DNA from: Antedon mediterranea
Taxonomy: Eukaryota; Echinodermata; Crinoidea; Comatulida; Antedonidae
DNA: 64,000 bases
Assembly (NCBI RefSeq): GCF_964355755.1
Contig: NC_092676.1
Span: forward strand, 18,148,288-18,212,287
Reading direction: 5' to 3'
Made by a program: the position numbers and the translations under genes. This document shows, one piece after another, positions 35,831 to 47,083 of this stretch. Every line of letters starts with the position of its first letter. The first letter of the stretch is position 1. Below the pieces are notes generated by a model. That model saw only the letters and a program-made list of their open reading frames with translations. It had not been told where the DNA came from and searched no databases.

Positions 35831-36726
35831 GGTGACAGTTGGCTGCAATACAGGTACTGACGTAAAACTACTGTGATTTACTCACTTTAACATCACTCAG
35901 TACAGTAAAACATACATTGCTATGAAAAGTAAAATTTGTATGCATTTAAATAACAAGAAATACAATTTGTTAGCGGTAGCACTGTAGTGTAATATCAATA
36001 GAAGGCCCCTCAAATAATCACACTTTTTAAAAGTCACCACAACAAAACAGTGCTATCGGCCAGAGTGCATGATGGGTAATCCTCATCAGGGCTTTATGTT
36101 TACCTTCCTTGTTACTTTGTTGTGTTAAAATTGAGCAGTGCAATTTGAAATTGCGCAATGCATAATGTCAAATTGTGGCGTACAAAGATTTTGCCACTAC
36201 TCCCCTCGCACCTCAATCTCCCGAGCTTAACCAAAGTTAAAACCATTCACCCACTGACAAAATAAGAGGTGATGGCGAGTCATATTGTTTTGTGATTGTG
36301 AATGAAAATTCCCAGCAATTTCAAATGGCACAGGCTGGGCTCTACAGTTTAACTTAACAGATGTCCACCACCTAACAACCCAACCTCTACTTTATTAGCC
36401 TAGCTAGGGGCGAAACTCTAGGCCTAAGCCTAGACCTAGGCTAGCCTACTAGGCTTATAATATACTTTAGTCTATAGACACAGGGGCACCACTACTACTA
36501 GGCAGCCTCTTTTTTTAGGCCAATTTATTAGGCCTAGGCCTAGGCCCTACTAGCTAGGCCCCTCTAACTAATAATAATAAATAGGCTAGCCTATGTCTAG
36601 GCTTATTAGACTACCGTTTTCCACGGAGCTAGCTTTACAAGCCTAGTAGGCTAGCGTAGCTAAGCAGGCTTCTGAGGCTCCAGGTAGTAACACCAAACTA
36701 ACTTTATTTATTGTACCTTTTTCTGA

Positions 36727-36775
36727 CAACCCGCGCGCTATTCTCCCGCGGCGGTCATGTTGTCTCGCGGCGGTG
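36727..36775 (-). promoter_or_regulatory. Candidate NPAT promoter core
   Basis: A short CpG-rich island (CGCGCGCTATTCTCCCGCGG and CTCGCGGCGG) stands out of AT-rich DNA about 0.9 kb upstream of the NPAT start codon, where a non-coding first exon is expected. TCTCCCGCG loosely resembles an E2F site, which would suit an S-phase gene. This is inference from composition only. Confidence 0.3.
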
Positions 36776-38889
36776 TGGTTTTGTGTCGATTGCACATCAT
36801 CAATTAATCTTCGACTATTCCATTATAATGTAGGGTTGGTCCAAAAACTATTGATTTAAAATTTAAAATTCTATTTTTATATAACTATTACATCTGGTAA
36901 ATTGAATAAGTATGATAGTATGATCAATCTAATGACATTTATTTCACATCGATTTAATAATAATAATACATTCCACTTTCCGCCTCATAACTGTCCCGCG
37001 AATAGAACACCAAACCTCCAACTTAGAAAAATGACATCGATGTCCAAACCTAGAGAGGGCACTATCATATTAAGAAAATAGAGGTCGCTGTTAAAAAATC
37101 TAGCATTTATAATATTAGTTTCTATCTATCTTGTATAAACGATTTTTCTTAAGTGTAATTGTGAATCAAAAATATTTTCACCACCCTTTCAAATTACAAA
37201 GACAGAAGTTTAAGAAAACTTTACTCTATAATAATAGATGAATGGAGATTCTCCACATCTATAAAACATTAAAATCAAAACCTGGCTAATTTTGAAGGTG
37301 CTGGATTAAAATTAAAAGTTCGTTCAAACCTTTGAATGATAGAACTGCAAATTGGAATATTGATAATAATACAAAAATGTAAATTACCGGTATAATTCGG
37401 ACGAAGACATGGCCATCATTCACCATCAATTATGGTCCAGCTTTAAATAATATAGGCCTACGTATCAGGAATTATTCAATTTATATGTGGATATGTAGGG
37501 CCTATAAAAATGACAGCAAATTAGACATGTTTGATACATTTTATAATTCTCATGAAAATGACAAGATTGATGAAGACGGTGTGAAAATATTTTGGTAGTT
37601 TTTGCCTGAAAAGAGCGCGAAATGTCGTAATTAATAATGATTCACTGAATTCCATGACTCAATAACTATTTTATCGACATTGCAAAATTAAGAAAATTGA
37701 AAAGAGGAGGAAGGAGCTTATCATCAGATTTTATTTAGTACATTTTTACTATACTTTGTTTTGTATTCATTATGTGTACTCATTATTTCACTTAATGAAC
37801 AATGCATGAATTGATAATAAACACATATGACGTACGGACCTATATTCTCTTTTATATATATCTATAAGTAGTAGAATCATAACACCCTGAGATTCTGTAT
37901 ATTGGAATTTTATCCAATCCAACAAAATCGGGAGAAATATTAGCGGTACAGGAGATTGATACTCTCGGAATAAAAGTGTTGTACAAAATGTTAATTTACA
38001 ACCAAACATTTGCAATGTTATTAGCGTGTATATATAAATAAACAAAAAGCGGACGCATGAATAAACATCAAGAATTTACTTCTATTTTCACTTGACTTAT
38101 AGACTTTATCTGTATTTGTATAATGACACCAAAAGCCCACGAAATTTGATCTAAAATTGAAAAGCTCAATATAAACCAGTCACGCTTCAACGCACACCAC
38201 AACGATGTTTAGATTGAGATCGGAATGTACTACCAGTCAGTTGACAGCGTGATCATCCGAGGAGAGAAACTTTACGCACATTTGGCGTCAAAAATCAGGA
38301 TAATTTCAGATGAATAGTATTGTAAGTCTCTAATACTTGTTTCTATATGTAGAATAAAGGGCGAATAAAGTAACATTGGCGTTAAATAATGTTGTTTATT
38401 TAAATCAGTGAGACCAGAAAGATGAATGGACTGGGCGCGGTGTAAGTAAGAGGAGATGAACTTAAAAGTTGGCCTCATTCCGTGCCCCGGATTGGCATCT
38501 CAAAGTGGCTGTTATAAAATCATCATCTCGGCCTAAAAATAAGTTTCTTTCAAATTATTTGAATGTATATATGTGTGCAATGCGATAGTTTGATAAATGT
38601 AATTCTGTAACATTAGTGATTTTAAATGATTTCCTCAATACACAGTACTTAAACTAAGTTATTCTATCAAAACAAACGAAAGTAACAACATAGGAAAGAA
38701 TTCTTTCAACTACAAACTTGAACTACCCTAATACTCTTTGTTTACTATTCTTGCTATGGTGGCATTGGCTTACAGTTTCCTGTAATTGAAAATATTATTT
38801 CCTAAAGTTGATGTATTTGTTATAATATAATGTAAAGGAAGAAGGAAGTATTAGAACGTTAAACAAGTATTCATGTATTTTGGTTAAAA

Positions 38890-38935
38890 CAGTTTTAAGT
38901 ATTGCCTAAACAGTTTTAAGTATTGCCTAAAACCA
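38890..38935. repeat. Two-copy tandem repeat
   Basis: CAGTTTTAAGTATTGCCTAAA is repeated twice in a row, sharing no feature with its flanks. Confidence 0.75.
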
Positions 38936-38946
38936 AAAAGCTTGGT

Positions 38947-39583
38947 TTTAAAGACCCCTTCCCTGCAATTTTGGACGTTTTTTGGAAAATAATACATATA
39001 TATCACTTTAAAAACATTAAACCATGTCATTTCTTGTCTTAAATGTACTTTTATGGTAAATTATGATAAAAAGTGAGAAACAATGCACTACCTAAGTAGC
39101 TCGCGGCGATCGACCTCTCGTGGACGGTCTTAGGCCTAGCCTAGCTAGGCTTAGTTTTGTAGGCCTAGCTGGTAAACATCGGTAACGTACGAACATCGTA
39201 CGCGAGCTATATACCTACTAGCCTGACGTTGTACAGTTGTTGCATTAATTGTCTTTCTATTTTTGCCAGACTCCGTTGATACAAATTGGGGAAAACCCGG
39301 TATTTTCGCTGAAAAGTTAGGAGTCTTTCATTTGTTTTGGCCTCACGATCGATCGAAAAGTGGGCGAATTACAGGTGAAAAACAAAAATATCAATCCGCG
39401 CGCAATGCATTTTGGGATTTATAGCGGGCCGCTATAATTATTAGAATCGACTTATTTTTCACATTTTTAACAGTTTAAAGACGAAAAAAGTTATCGCAAT
39501 AGGACCATATAGTATTATTTTTACATTAAATATAGTTTGTGATCTTAAATTAGATCTAAAAAACGTAGGGAATGGGGCTTTAA
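38947..39583. mobile_element. Possible non-autonomous DNA transposon
   Basis: TTAAAGACCCCTTCCCTGC at the left is mirrored by GTAGGGAATGGGGCTTTAA at the right, with ACGTTTTTT / AAAAAACGT just inside. The interior has no coding frame. Confidence 0.55.
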
Positions 39584-39935
39584 TCTCTAATATGGGGGTT
39601 GCCTCTCATTTAGGAAAAAACGATGAAGAAATAATATTTGCATAGAGTAGTAGGCATGTCAAAATCATTGTATTGCTACTGCATGTTCTACTGCAAGATA
39701 AATTAATATTATGAGAGAATTAGTTTGTTGTAGAAGATTGAGTGAGAAGTTTTGATTGGACTAAATCATTCACAAGCACATTTAATAAATTTGGTCCAAG
39801 ACAGAATTCTATAACTAAAACTTCAGTAAATAATTAGTAATTAGATGAAACTAGAATAGATGTTCATAAAAATGTATTTATGTTATTTTGAACTTTTTAT
39901 AGAGTTTAAGTGGATTTGGATAGTGATAGTACAAC

Positions 39936-40652
39936 ATGAATATGCATTTCAAAAAGACAAGAAGTTTGCTACTTATACTTTGCTTGTGGACAATTTTAGT
40001 CGATGGTCAGGCAAACGCCAGGGCTAATGCTCCCCCAAAAGAAGAACCAGGTCACAACAAGCACCAGGAATATGTGATTTTTGCATGTCTTTCTGTTACT
40101 GGGATTTTAATTGCATTGGTTGTGTTAATATTATGGTTCCTTGTGGACAGGACCAAAGAACAAATACGAACAATTGACAAGATAATGCCGGAAATTTTAA
40201 TGAATCACAGAAGAAAAAATAATGCTCGTGATGAAGAAGAAATGTTTGGGACGCTTACAGCGCACACAGAATTGGAATACAAGCGTATGACAAGTACGGA
40301 ATCAAATAATAGGAACTCGGTAGAATTGACAGGGTTTCGCAAGTACGGAACGTCATCATCGGCAGTCGCATCTGATCAACTTGATGTCGATAGATTTGAG
40401 ATTGATTCCGATGTTCATGCAATGGATATCATTACGGTCGAGCCAACATCTAGGGGTAATAATCAGAGAACTCTAGTTGGGAATACGCCACCACCGTACA
40501 ATTCGCCGCCTGCATACGACAACCCTGTTGTCGTACAAGTGGAGGAAAATAACTACACAAACGGTAATGCTTTACAGCGAAACTCTTTGAATCTTGAAGA
40601 TGATGCCAGGAGAAAACGATATAAAAAGAAATATTATGAAAGTAATTTGTAA
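39936..40652 (+). CDS. Single-pass membrane protein with tandem PPxY motif
   Basis: I do not recognise this 238-residue protein as a named family. Visible parts: a hydrophobic signal peptide (about 1-24); a very short luminal or extracellular segment (about 25-45); one transmembrane helix (about 46-70); and a 168-residue hydrophilic tail. The tail carries PPPY (185-188) and PPAY (191-194) two residues apart, which are WW-domain ligands, and a basic C-terminal stretch (RRKRYKKKYY). I infer a type I adaptor recruiting WW proteins such as NEDD4-type ligases or YAP/KIBRA-like factors. It is one uninterrupted coding exon; an acceptor-like TTTTTATAG ending at 39902 suggests a 5'UTR intron. The signal peptide, helix and motif together argue against a chance frame. 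A transposon begins 64 bp after the stop. Confidence 0.75.
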   Translation: MNMHFKKTRSLLLILCLWTILVDGQANARANAPPKEEPGHNKHQEYVIFACLSVTGILIALVVLILWFLVDRTKEQIRTIDKIMPEILMNHRRKNNARDEEEMFGTLTAHTELEYKRMTSTESNNRNSVELTGFRKYGTSSSAVASDQLDVDRFEIDSDVHAMDIITVEPTSRGNNQRTLVGNTPPPYNSPPAYDNPVVVQVEENNYTNGNALQRNSLNLEDDARRKRYKKKYYESNL

Positions 40653-40715
40653 AACTAAACGTGTTTTTCTTCTTTTTATATATTATGTTTTTAGTATACA
40701 TTATTAACATGTATA

Positions 40716-41423
40716 TGTTATGCGCGATTTGAACGATTTGCGCAATTTGAAATTGCGCAAAAAAAATCCTTGCGCAATTTGAATTGAAACATGTGTTTCA
40801 AATTGCGCAAGCAACGTATTAAATTGCGCAAGTAATCTGCAAATTGCGCAAGGTTTTTCGACAGATTGTGAAATCATGCACACCCATATTTTTATAGTAA
40901 TTTCTAAGAATGATTCAAAATTAAAAGATAAATATCGCATTTCCTTATTTTAGTAGTGCAAATATTGTTATAAGTTAGCATACCGTCGAAGAACCGACGA
41001 AGGAAAACGAAGCGGTGGTGTTCCACCAGGCAGGCGCGGCGCGGGCGGCCGGCTATACTACTCTAGCCTAGCTAGGGTCTGGACTACTGATACTGACTAG
41101 GTTACATGGCCTAGCTTAAACTAATATTAAAAACTTAAAAAGTGAGTATTAAACATTATCTTCATTGAAATGGTCTTATTTATATAATAAAATACTAAAT
41201 TTTAAACTCCTCTGCCTAGGCCTAGCCTAGCCATGTATGGGAAAATTTACAGTTCGTTTTCAAATTGCGCAAAGGTGTCATATTGCGCAAGAACTATCTT
41301 GCGCAATTTACAAATTGTGCAGCGCAATTTAAAATTGCGCAAAGATTTTCTTGCGCAATTTGAAATTGCGCAAGTTGATTGCGCAATTTCAAATTGCGCA
41401 AATCGTTCAAATCGCGCATAACA
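40716..41423. mobile_element. Non-autonomous transposon with GCGCAATTT palindrome arms, copy 1
   Basis: 708 bp flanked by TA on both sides. Both ends read inward as TGTTATGCGCGATTTGAAC, then series of palindromes of the type TTGCGCAATTTGAAATTGCG. The left arm (about 225 bp) and right arm (about 175 bp) match those of 59879-60612 in reverse order, so the copies are in opposite orientation. The cores differ; this one has a CpG-rich stretch at about 40983-41055. No transposase frame is present. Confidence 0.88.
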
Positions 41424-41459
41424 TATACATAGTGCCTATATAAGTGCCTATCATAAGTA

Positions 41460-42307
41460 CCGTATATTTCGGTGTATAAGTCGCACTTTTGACACGCAAA
41501 TTTGACCTCTAAATTAAGGGTGCGTCTTATACACCGAACATAAATGCCTCACCACACAGATTGTACATAGGCCTAGGCTATCGTCACCTCGTTTGCTAGG
41601 CCTGAGTAGGCTAGGCCTAGCTACAGTAACTAACTAACGTAACGGCAACCTGCTTCTGCCTAGGCCTAGTTTTCAAGTCATTTTAGCATGATGTTATACT
41701 AAATATGATGAAAAGATTTGTTCATTATGGCGCTCCGATAAAATTTCATTTGTAAACGTTTACGTCGTACGATTGGAATAGTATTTATTTATACAGTAGT
41801 TATACGCACGATCGCCGTACCCCAAGCGCAAGCCCTTCTTTTGGTGGCACATGGTGTACGGTATTCGACTAGTATATTCTCCAGGTGATTATAGCATGGA
41901 CCTAGCGTACACACTTCTCGGATACATAGATACTAATCGAATATGATTGTCCATGAAAACGTTCGCCCTCTCGAAATGATCGAGCGAGGCTAGCCCACAC
42001 ACGTGCGTGTTACACACACGGTCATGCACTCGATGTTGCGGCGAAACTCATGAATAACAAGTTAGAAAGAACTTGTTGAGGCTGGGCGCGGTCGAGCCTA
42101 GGTAAGAAAAAACCTAAATAAAGGACGCCGTTGTAGATATAACAAAATATATTATTACAATAATATTGATTACAATTTAAAAAAACATTGTTTTGATGAA
42201 ATATAAGGTGCGTCTTATACATCGACGATATAAAAAATACCGATATTTTACTCTCAGTTGGGGGTGCGTCTTATACACAGGTGCGACTTATACACCGAAA
42301 TATACGG
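41460..42307. mobile_element. Non-autonomous transposon with TATAAGTCGCAC ends
   Basis: 848 bp. The left end CCGTATATTTCGGTGTATAAG is the exact inverse of the right end, flanked by TA on each side (41458-41459, 42308-42309). Extra GGTGCGTCTTATACACCG-type blocks recur inside both ends. Elements with similar termini are common in animal genomes, from memory. No coding frame. It starts 37 bp after the preceding transposon. Confidence 0.85.
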
Positions 42308-42377
42308 TAATTGAAATTGAATGCAAATAATTGATTTTACAAGTATTGAAATACAGGTATTGTACATTCACAAATAA

Positions 42378-42600
42378 GTGTAGTTGGAGTTGGTGGTTAT
42401 GATGTTTGGCTACCACTCCAAGGGTCCTGGGTAAAGTCCCGTCACATGTAAGTATTTTTTGCAAGGAAAAAATTACAACTCCACTCCCAAAGACTCAATA
42501 AGACTTTGTTATGTGTGTATATGTTTGTCTTGTGAACCGCAGAGGGTCCCTAATGATCAGCAATTGCTGGATGGATCACCCTCTCTTTAAATATGGTACA
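42378..42600 (+). mobile_element. Possible tRNA-derived SINE (family 2), copy 2
   Basis: Shares the AACTCCACTCCCAAAGACTC body with 18667-18830. The head has tRNA-like boxes (GTTGGTGGTTATGATG; GGTCCTGGGTAAAGTCC), both degenerate. Confidence 0.5.
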
Positions 42601-43440
42601 AAATAAAAGTAAGCCCCAATATACATGATTTTGCATTGAATATTAAAAACGTTAATATCCAAAACTAGCAATTTTTTAAACATTTCTAAAGATTTTTCTA
42701 TTTCTGAATTTTTATTTGTATATTTACTTTCAAAACGAATTAACCTTTTAAAAATTATAAGATGTAGGGCTGCATCTTGAAATGCTATCAGTGAGCCTAG
42801 GGGCTTTACTAGTGTGTTATTACAGCTTACATCTTAATCTCTGATATTATTATGTCTTTTCCATGTTTGCTAGTTAAATTTGTATACAGTACTTTTTATA
42901 AGAAAGGACACAAATAATTTGACTAATTAAACAATAAACTGAATTTATCATTATGTAAATGGGTTAAAAAATGTATATCAACAAACAAGTTTTATTTTAG
43001 AAAGGCAGTTGGATTAAGTAGTGTATGTGGATTCATTGGATGAAAATATGTATTTAATGTACATGACTAACAGTAATTTTATTTTGTATGTCAACTTTTA
43101 TTTTTTTATACACAATTTAAAACCTTTTAGGCTTACACAGTGTATATAGGCCTACCTTGTCACTTCTGAGATAAAATATATTTATATATCTTTTACACTA
43201 GGAATGGTGAAAACAGTCTCCTATAAAAAAATAAATATTCTCAAATCACTTGTTTTCTAAAATTCTAGTCAAAAATGTATGATGAATACCAAAGATGATG
43301 AGTAATTGTTTGAATGCAAAGGAATTTATTTATCACAAACCAGCTGTTAGAAGTTAAACAAAATGTTAGCTGAACCATAAATTGCACCTACAAATGGATT
43401 TAATCTGGGAAGTTGTTGAACTTGTAGAGTAGTTTATGCT

Positions 43441-43751
43441 TAAAGATATATTGTCCCCCTTCTTAAATTGTTTTGTTGAATATGCCATTTTAATATAACA
43501 TAATAGTTATCCACTTTGACCAAAAATTGAATTAAAGAAAAATGTATTTAAACTGAAAAAACTGTAATTTAAAGGAAAAAATGGATTTTTGATTGAATTT
43601 AACCATTTATTTTGTCATTGTAAGTGAAAACATTTTTTCCATTTTTTTTCTATGGAAGTGATTAACTTGATTAAAACTACAAAATAACATATTCAAAGTC
43701 GGATTTAATTAATCTTCATTTTTTATGTATTTGGGGGACAATACATCTTTA
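43441..43751. mobile_element. MITE with ATTGTCCCCC ends, copy 1
   Basis: Left TAAAGATATATTGTCCCCC, right GGGGGACAATACATCTTTA. A second copy lies at 50903-51251 in the same orientation, sharing TTGAATTTAACCATTTA and GGAAGTGATTAACTT. Confidence 0.85.
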
Positions 43752-44088
43752 AAATGAAAAAGCAAGACAAATGTAAAACTTTACTGTACACTCATAAAAA
43801 TAATTGGAACCATCAATACAGTACATTATTTTAACAATTTCAAGTCAATGTTAAAGTTGCATTGAGTTTTCAAATTGTTAAATTTTATTTTACCACTTAA
43901 TCTGTAAAACCTCAATCGCAGTTTAAACTGTATATAGTATATTAATTTATATTCAAATATTTAAATTTATATATAGGTACAGTAGACTTGTATTTTATAA
44001 TAAAGGCTTTGTTAAATTACTAAGTTTCGCCTTATGTGTTTAGACGATTTAAGCAATGCTTAATGTGGCTGTATTCATCATTTACACT

Positions 44089-44263
44089 TAAGGCCAATTT
44101 ACACAGACGAGCGGTAACGTTAAGCAGAAAACTGCGTAGCATGTCCAACGTAGAATCTATCTTATGTGGAAACCGCTCCGTGTTGTGTAAATGGTCATAA
44201 GGAATAACATAGATTCTATATTTTTATTACTGTTACCGCTTGTCTGTGTAAATTGGCCTTTAG
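44089..44263. mobile_element. Palindromic MITE with GGCCAATTTACACAG ends
   Basis: TAAGGCCAATTTACACAGAC and GAGCGGTAACG at the left are mirrored by GTTACCGCTTGTCTGTG and TAAATTGGCCTTTA at the right, arms of about 30 bp in 175 bp. Confidence 0.85.
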
Positions 44264-45429
44264 GCTAAGGAAAACACTTATCCTTAAAATTAATAAATCT
44301 CCAAAGTGAATACAATCTAAGGGAAATATTTATTGAGTTAAGTGAAATACTTAATATTTAAGGGAAATATCTCACTTAAGCCAATGCATTCTACTATGGC
44401 CAATGACATTTTCCATCCATTCTTTCCAAAGAATTTTCAGAATCAAAGATCATGAACAAAACAATAGGAAACACCCTTTAAAAAAATTATATTAAGGGGA
44501 TACTATCCCCTTAAAAAAATAAAAGAAGTGACTTTCTTGAGCCCTAAAGGTGTCCCTGTGTAAAGGTGGTCATAGTGTTTAAATATTTCCCCTTGTTCAT
44601 TTCACATCAAAGTTCCCCCTTAATCCCAAATAAGGTTTCTACTGGATATAAATACAAATAAATAAGTAAACAAAGTAGTATGTATTACAGAGCAATTATT
44701 ATCTTTTGTTAAGTTGTAGAATAATGTATAAACGTATATACTGTAAAGTACAATATTTTGGACAAAAAAAGTCTCAGGTCCTACTATAAAGAAATGATCA
44801 CAAGATCAGTTGTCAAAATGATGTTTTAAATGTTTTAAAATTTAGTTTTAAATATGTTATATAAACCATTTTTTAATATTATAAATAAAACAAGAAATTT
44901 GTCTTAAAATACTTGATTGTCTTGTTAATTATTGTTGGAGCATGTTATTATCTGTGATTAAAAAGGTATGGGTTAAGTGTTTTATTTTGAAAACTCTTTG
45001 GAAATTGGTATTAAAAATCAACTTTGAAAGGTAATAATACAATTTATGTAATTAAATGCCATAATTTTAGGATCCAGACAGAAAGTCTGTACATAAAAGT
45101 GAACAAAAATTCCCAGTGCAGCAGAGCAGGCCAAAGCTCAGACTTGATTTGCATATTTATTCCAAACTCTTGCTTAGTGGGCTAATTTATTAGGAGAAAC
45201 AAGGGAAAGCATACTACAGCAGAACATGACCTGCCATATTTTGTTCTTTTTGAAATATTCTAAATCGCTATTTATTATTATGGATGTAAAAAAGTTACAA
45301 CAAATATACAGCATGATCACCAGTTAAAACAAGGGTTAAAAACCCCAAATTACTGTAATGTTATAACGGATTGAATATGAAGCAGAATGAGAAAAGAAAA
45401 ACACAATGAAGTTAATTTATAGATGCATT

Positions 45430-45826
45430 AATTATTCAAATAAACGTCTCCCTCAAATGAACGCACCCCCATTGAACATCTATTGGAATAATCACCCCCT
45501 TTAATAAACGGCATGCCACATGCATATACACACAATATTGTATTGTAACGCATTTTATTTGTAGTAGAATTCATTGACTTCCATGATTACAATTGACCAA
45601 GAATTTTGGTAAAATTTGTACTATATTTTATTATCACTTGTTAATGTTAATTGTGTTGTATTTTTTCATATTTAGGGAGAATTTATTTGATTATACATGT
45701 AACCATATTACACCCAAAAAAATGAACGCCTCTTTCGAACACCTCCCTCAAATAAACCCCCCTTCCCCTTAAAAACCCTCCCCAACAATAAACAGCCTGA
45801 AGCCTTTATTCAAATAAGTATAGTAG
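45430..45826. mobile_element. MITE with ATTCAAATAAACGC ends, copy 2
   Basis: Longer relative of 22070-22344 in the same orientation. It begins ATTCAAATAAACG and ends CTTTATTCAAATAAG, with extra CCTCCCTCAAATAAAC blocks. Confidence 0.7.
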
Positions 45827-46252
45827 TCAGATTTATTGTTCTAAATGCTAAAGATGAATTTTTGCATGTTTTAATTTGATGACCATAATTACAGTAACCA
45901 TTTTCAAAATGGGAGGTCTACCTCACCAAACTGGTTGAAAAATAACATCTTTTAACACTATAGCTAATGCATCAATAATCACGCCAACTGATGTTTACTG
46001 CATTACTACAATATGAAATATTAATCTTACATCACCACAATTATTTGAATACATCTGTTAAAACATTTCTCTTGTAACTTTTGAGTTTCTTAAAAAGTTC
46101 CCTGGAGATGTTTGTTACACTAGTCATGCTGTTAAAGTGTGAAAAAATGCTTTAAAACACATCTGTTAAAGTGATATATTCACAGATTTTCTGCTTGATT
46201 GATGTCAATATTTTATTATGTTCTTGGGGAAACAAAATTTTAAAACTTGTGA

Positions 46253-47083
46253 GGGCCTGTTTCTGCTGCAACTGCTCAAAATACGGTATAAAAATACGGT
46301 ATAAAATACGGTATTTTTTATACCGTATTTTTTAGTACCCCGTTTCTGCTAACAATACTTCTTGGGTGGTCGTGTTAAATTTCATCTTTTTTACCCAAAT
46401 TGCCATTCATTTATTTGATCGATAATTAAAAGTCGCAATAAAGGAAGTTTTACGTCTCACTTTCAACAGCCTAGCCCTAGTGATAGAGATGTTGTGAGAG
46501 CACAGAAAACATCGTAATGGGGACAATTAATTCGTTCCCTCCCCGAGTTATTGTATTTTGCAATGTTGTACTGCTTTCGCAGGCTCTTCAGCTTTGAGTT
46601 TACTTGCTTTGGAGACAAGTTTATTCCATACTCCTGCTTTATTTTTTTAGAAATGTCTTTATAAATGTGGTTGTCCCTTTTATTACCTTTTAGTTGGTCA
46701 GACATTTTAGCTTCCCCACACACATTTATTTAGTAAAACTGTGACGTATTCGCTCCACATTTTCGCCGAATATATCTAGGCCTATACATGTGTGTAAAGC
46801 AGCTAACAGCGACAGAAAATAAAAACACGAATGGTGACCTTTTGTCATGTAAAAAAAAAATACGGTATTTTTTATTGGCAGCAGAAACGGGTACAAAAAA
46901 TACGGTATAAATTTGTAAATACCGTATTTTATCCACAAATTTTGTGGGGAAAATACGGTATACAAAATACGGTATATTTTTTATGAGCGCAGTTTCTGCT
47001 GCCAAAAATATACCGTATATATACAGTATTCAAAAAATACCGTATAATATACGGTATTTAGTTGGCAGCAGAAACAGGGCCTA
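46253..47083. mobile_element. Transposon with a Myb/SANT-like frame (nested inverted repeats)
   Basis: Outer ends GGCCTGTTTCTGCTGC and GCAGCAGAAACAGGGCC are inverted repeats. Just inside are many ATACGGTATTTTT hairpin units. An inner pair, GTACCCCGTTTCTGCT (about 46336) and AGCAGAAACGGGTAC (about 46896), encloses a Myb/SANT-like frame. PIF/Harbinger elements encode a Myb-like second protein, so that superfamily is my best guess. I see no transposase and no clear target duplication. Confidence 0.7.
46463..46723 (-). CDS. Myb/SANT-like DNA-binding domain fragment
   Basis: An 86-residue frame inside the 46253-47083 transposon. The pattern KRDNHIYKDISKKI, then SPKQVNSKLKSLRKQY, then CPHYDVF resembles the trihelix/Myb-SANT domain (third-helix K-x2-Q-x3-K-x-K-x-L-x3-Y, followed by the C-terminal P-x-Y/F-D). 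The usual first-helix tryptophan region is missing, so it is 5'-truncated or has an unseen upstream exon. I infer a remnant of the accessory DNA-binding protein of a PIF/Harbinger-type transposon. It is probably not a working host gene. Confidence 0.6.
   Translation of the reverse strand: MCGEAKMSDQLKGNKRDNHIYKDISKKIKQEYGINLSPKQVNSKLKSLRKQYNIAKYNNSGRERINCPHYDVFCALTTSLSLGLGC

Larger units (their letters stand above)
35831..39935. other. Head-to-head gap between NPAT and the 39.9-kb gene
   Basis: No coding exon is recognised. It contains a dense TAGGCCTA/CTAGGC cluster at about 36390-36665, a small CpG-rich block at about 36727-36775, and an inverted-repeat element at 38947-39583. The remainder is AT-rich sequence without visible structure. 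Confidence 0.5.
42601..46252. other. Intergenic, repeat remnants only
   Basis: No gene is visible. Apart from the MITEs at 43441-43751, 44089-44263 and 45430-45826 it is AT-rich sequence with frequent stops in all frames. Confidence 0.5.
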
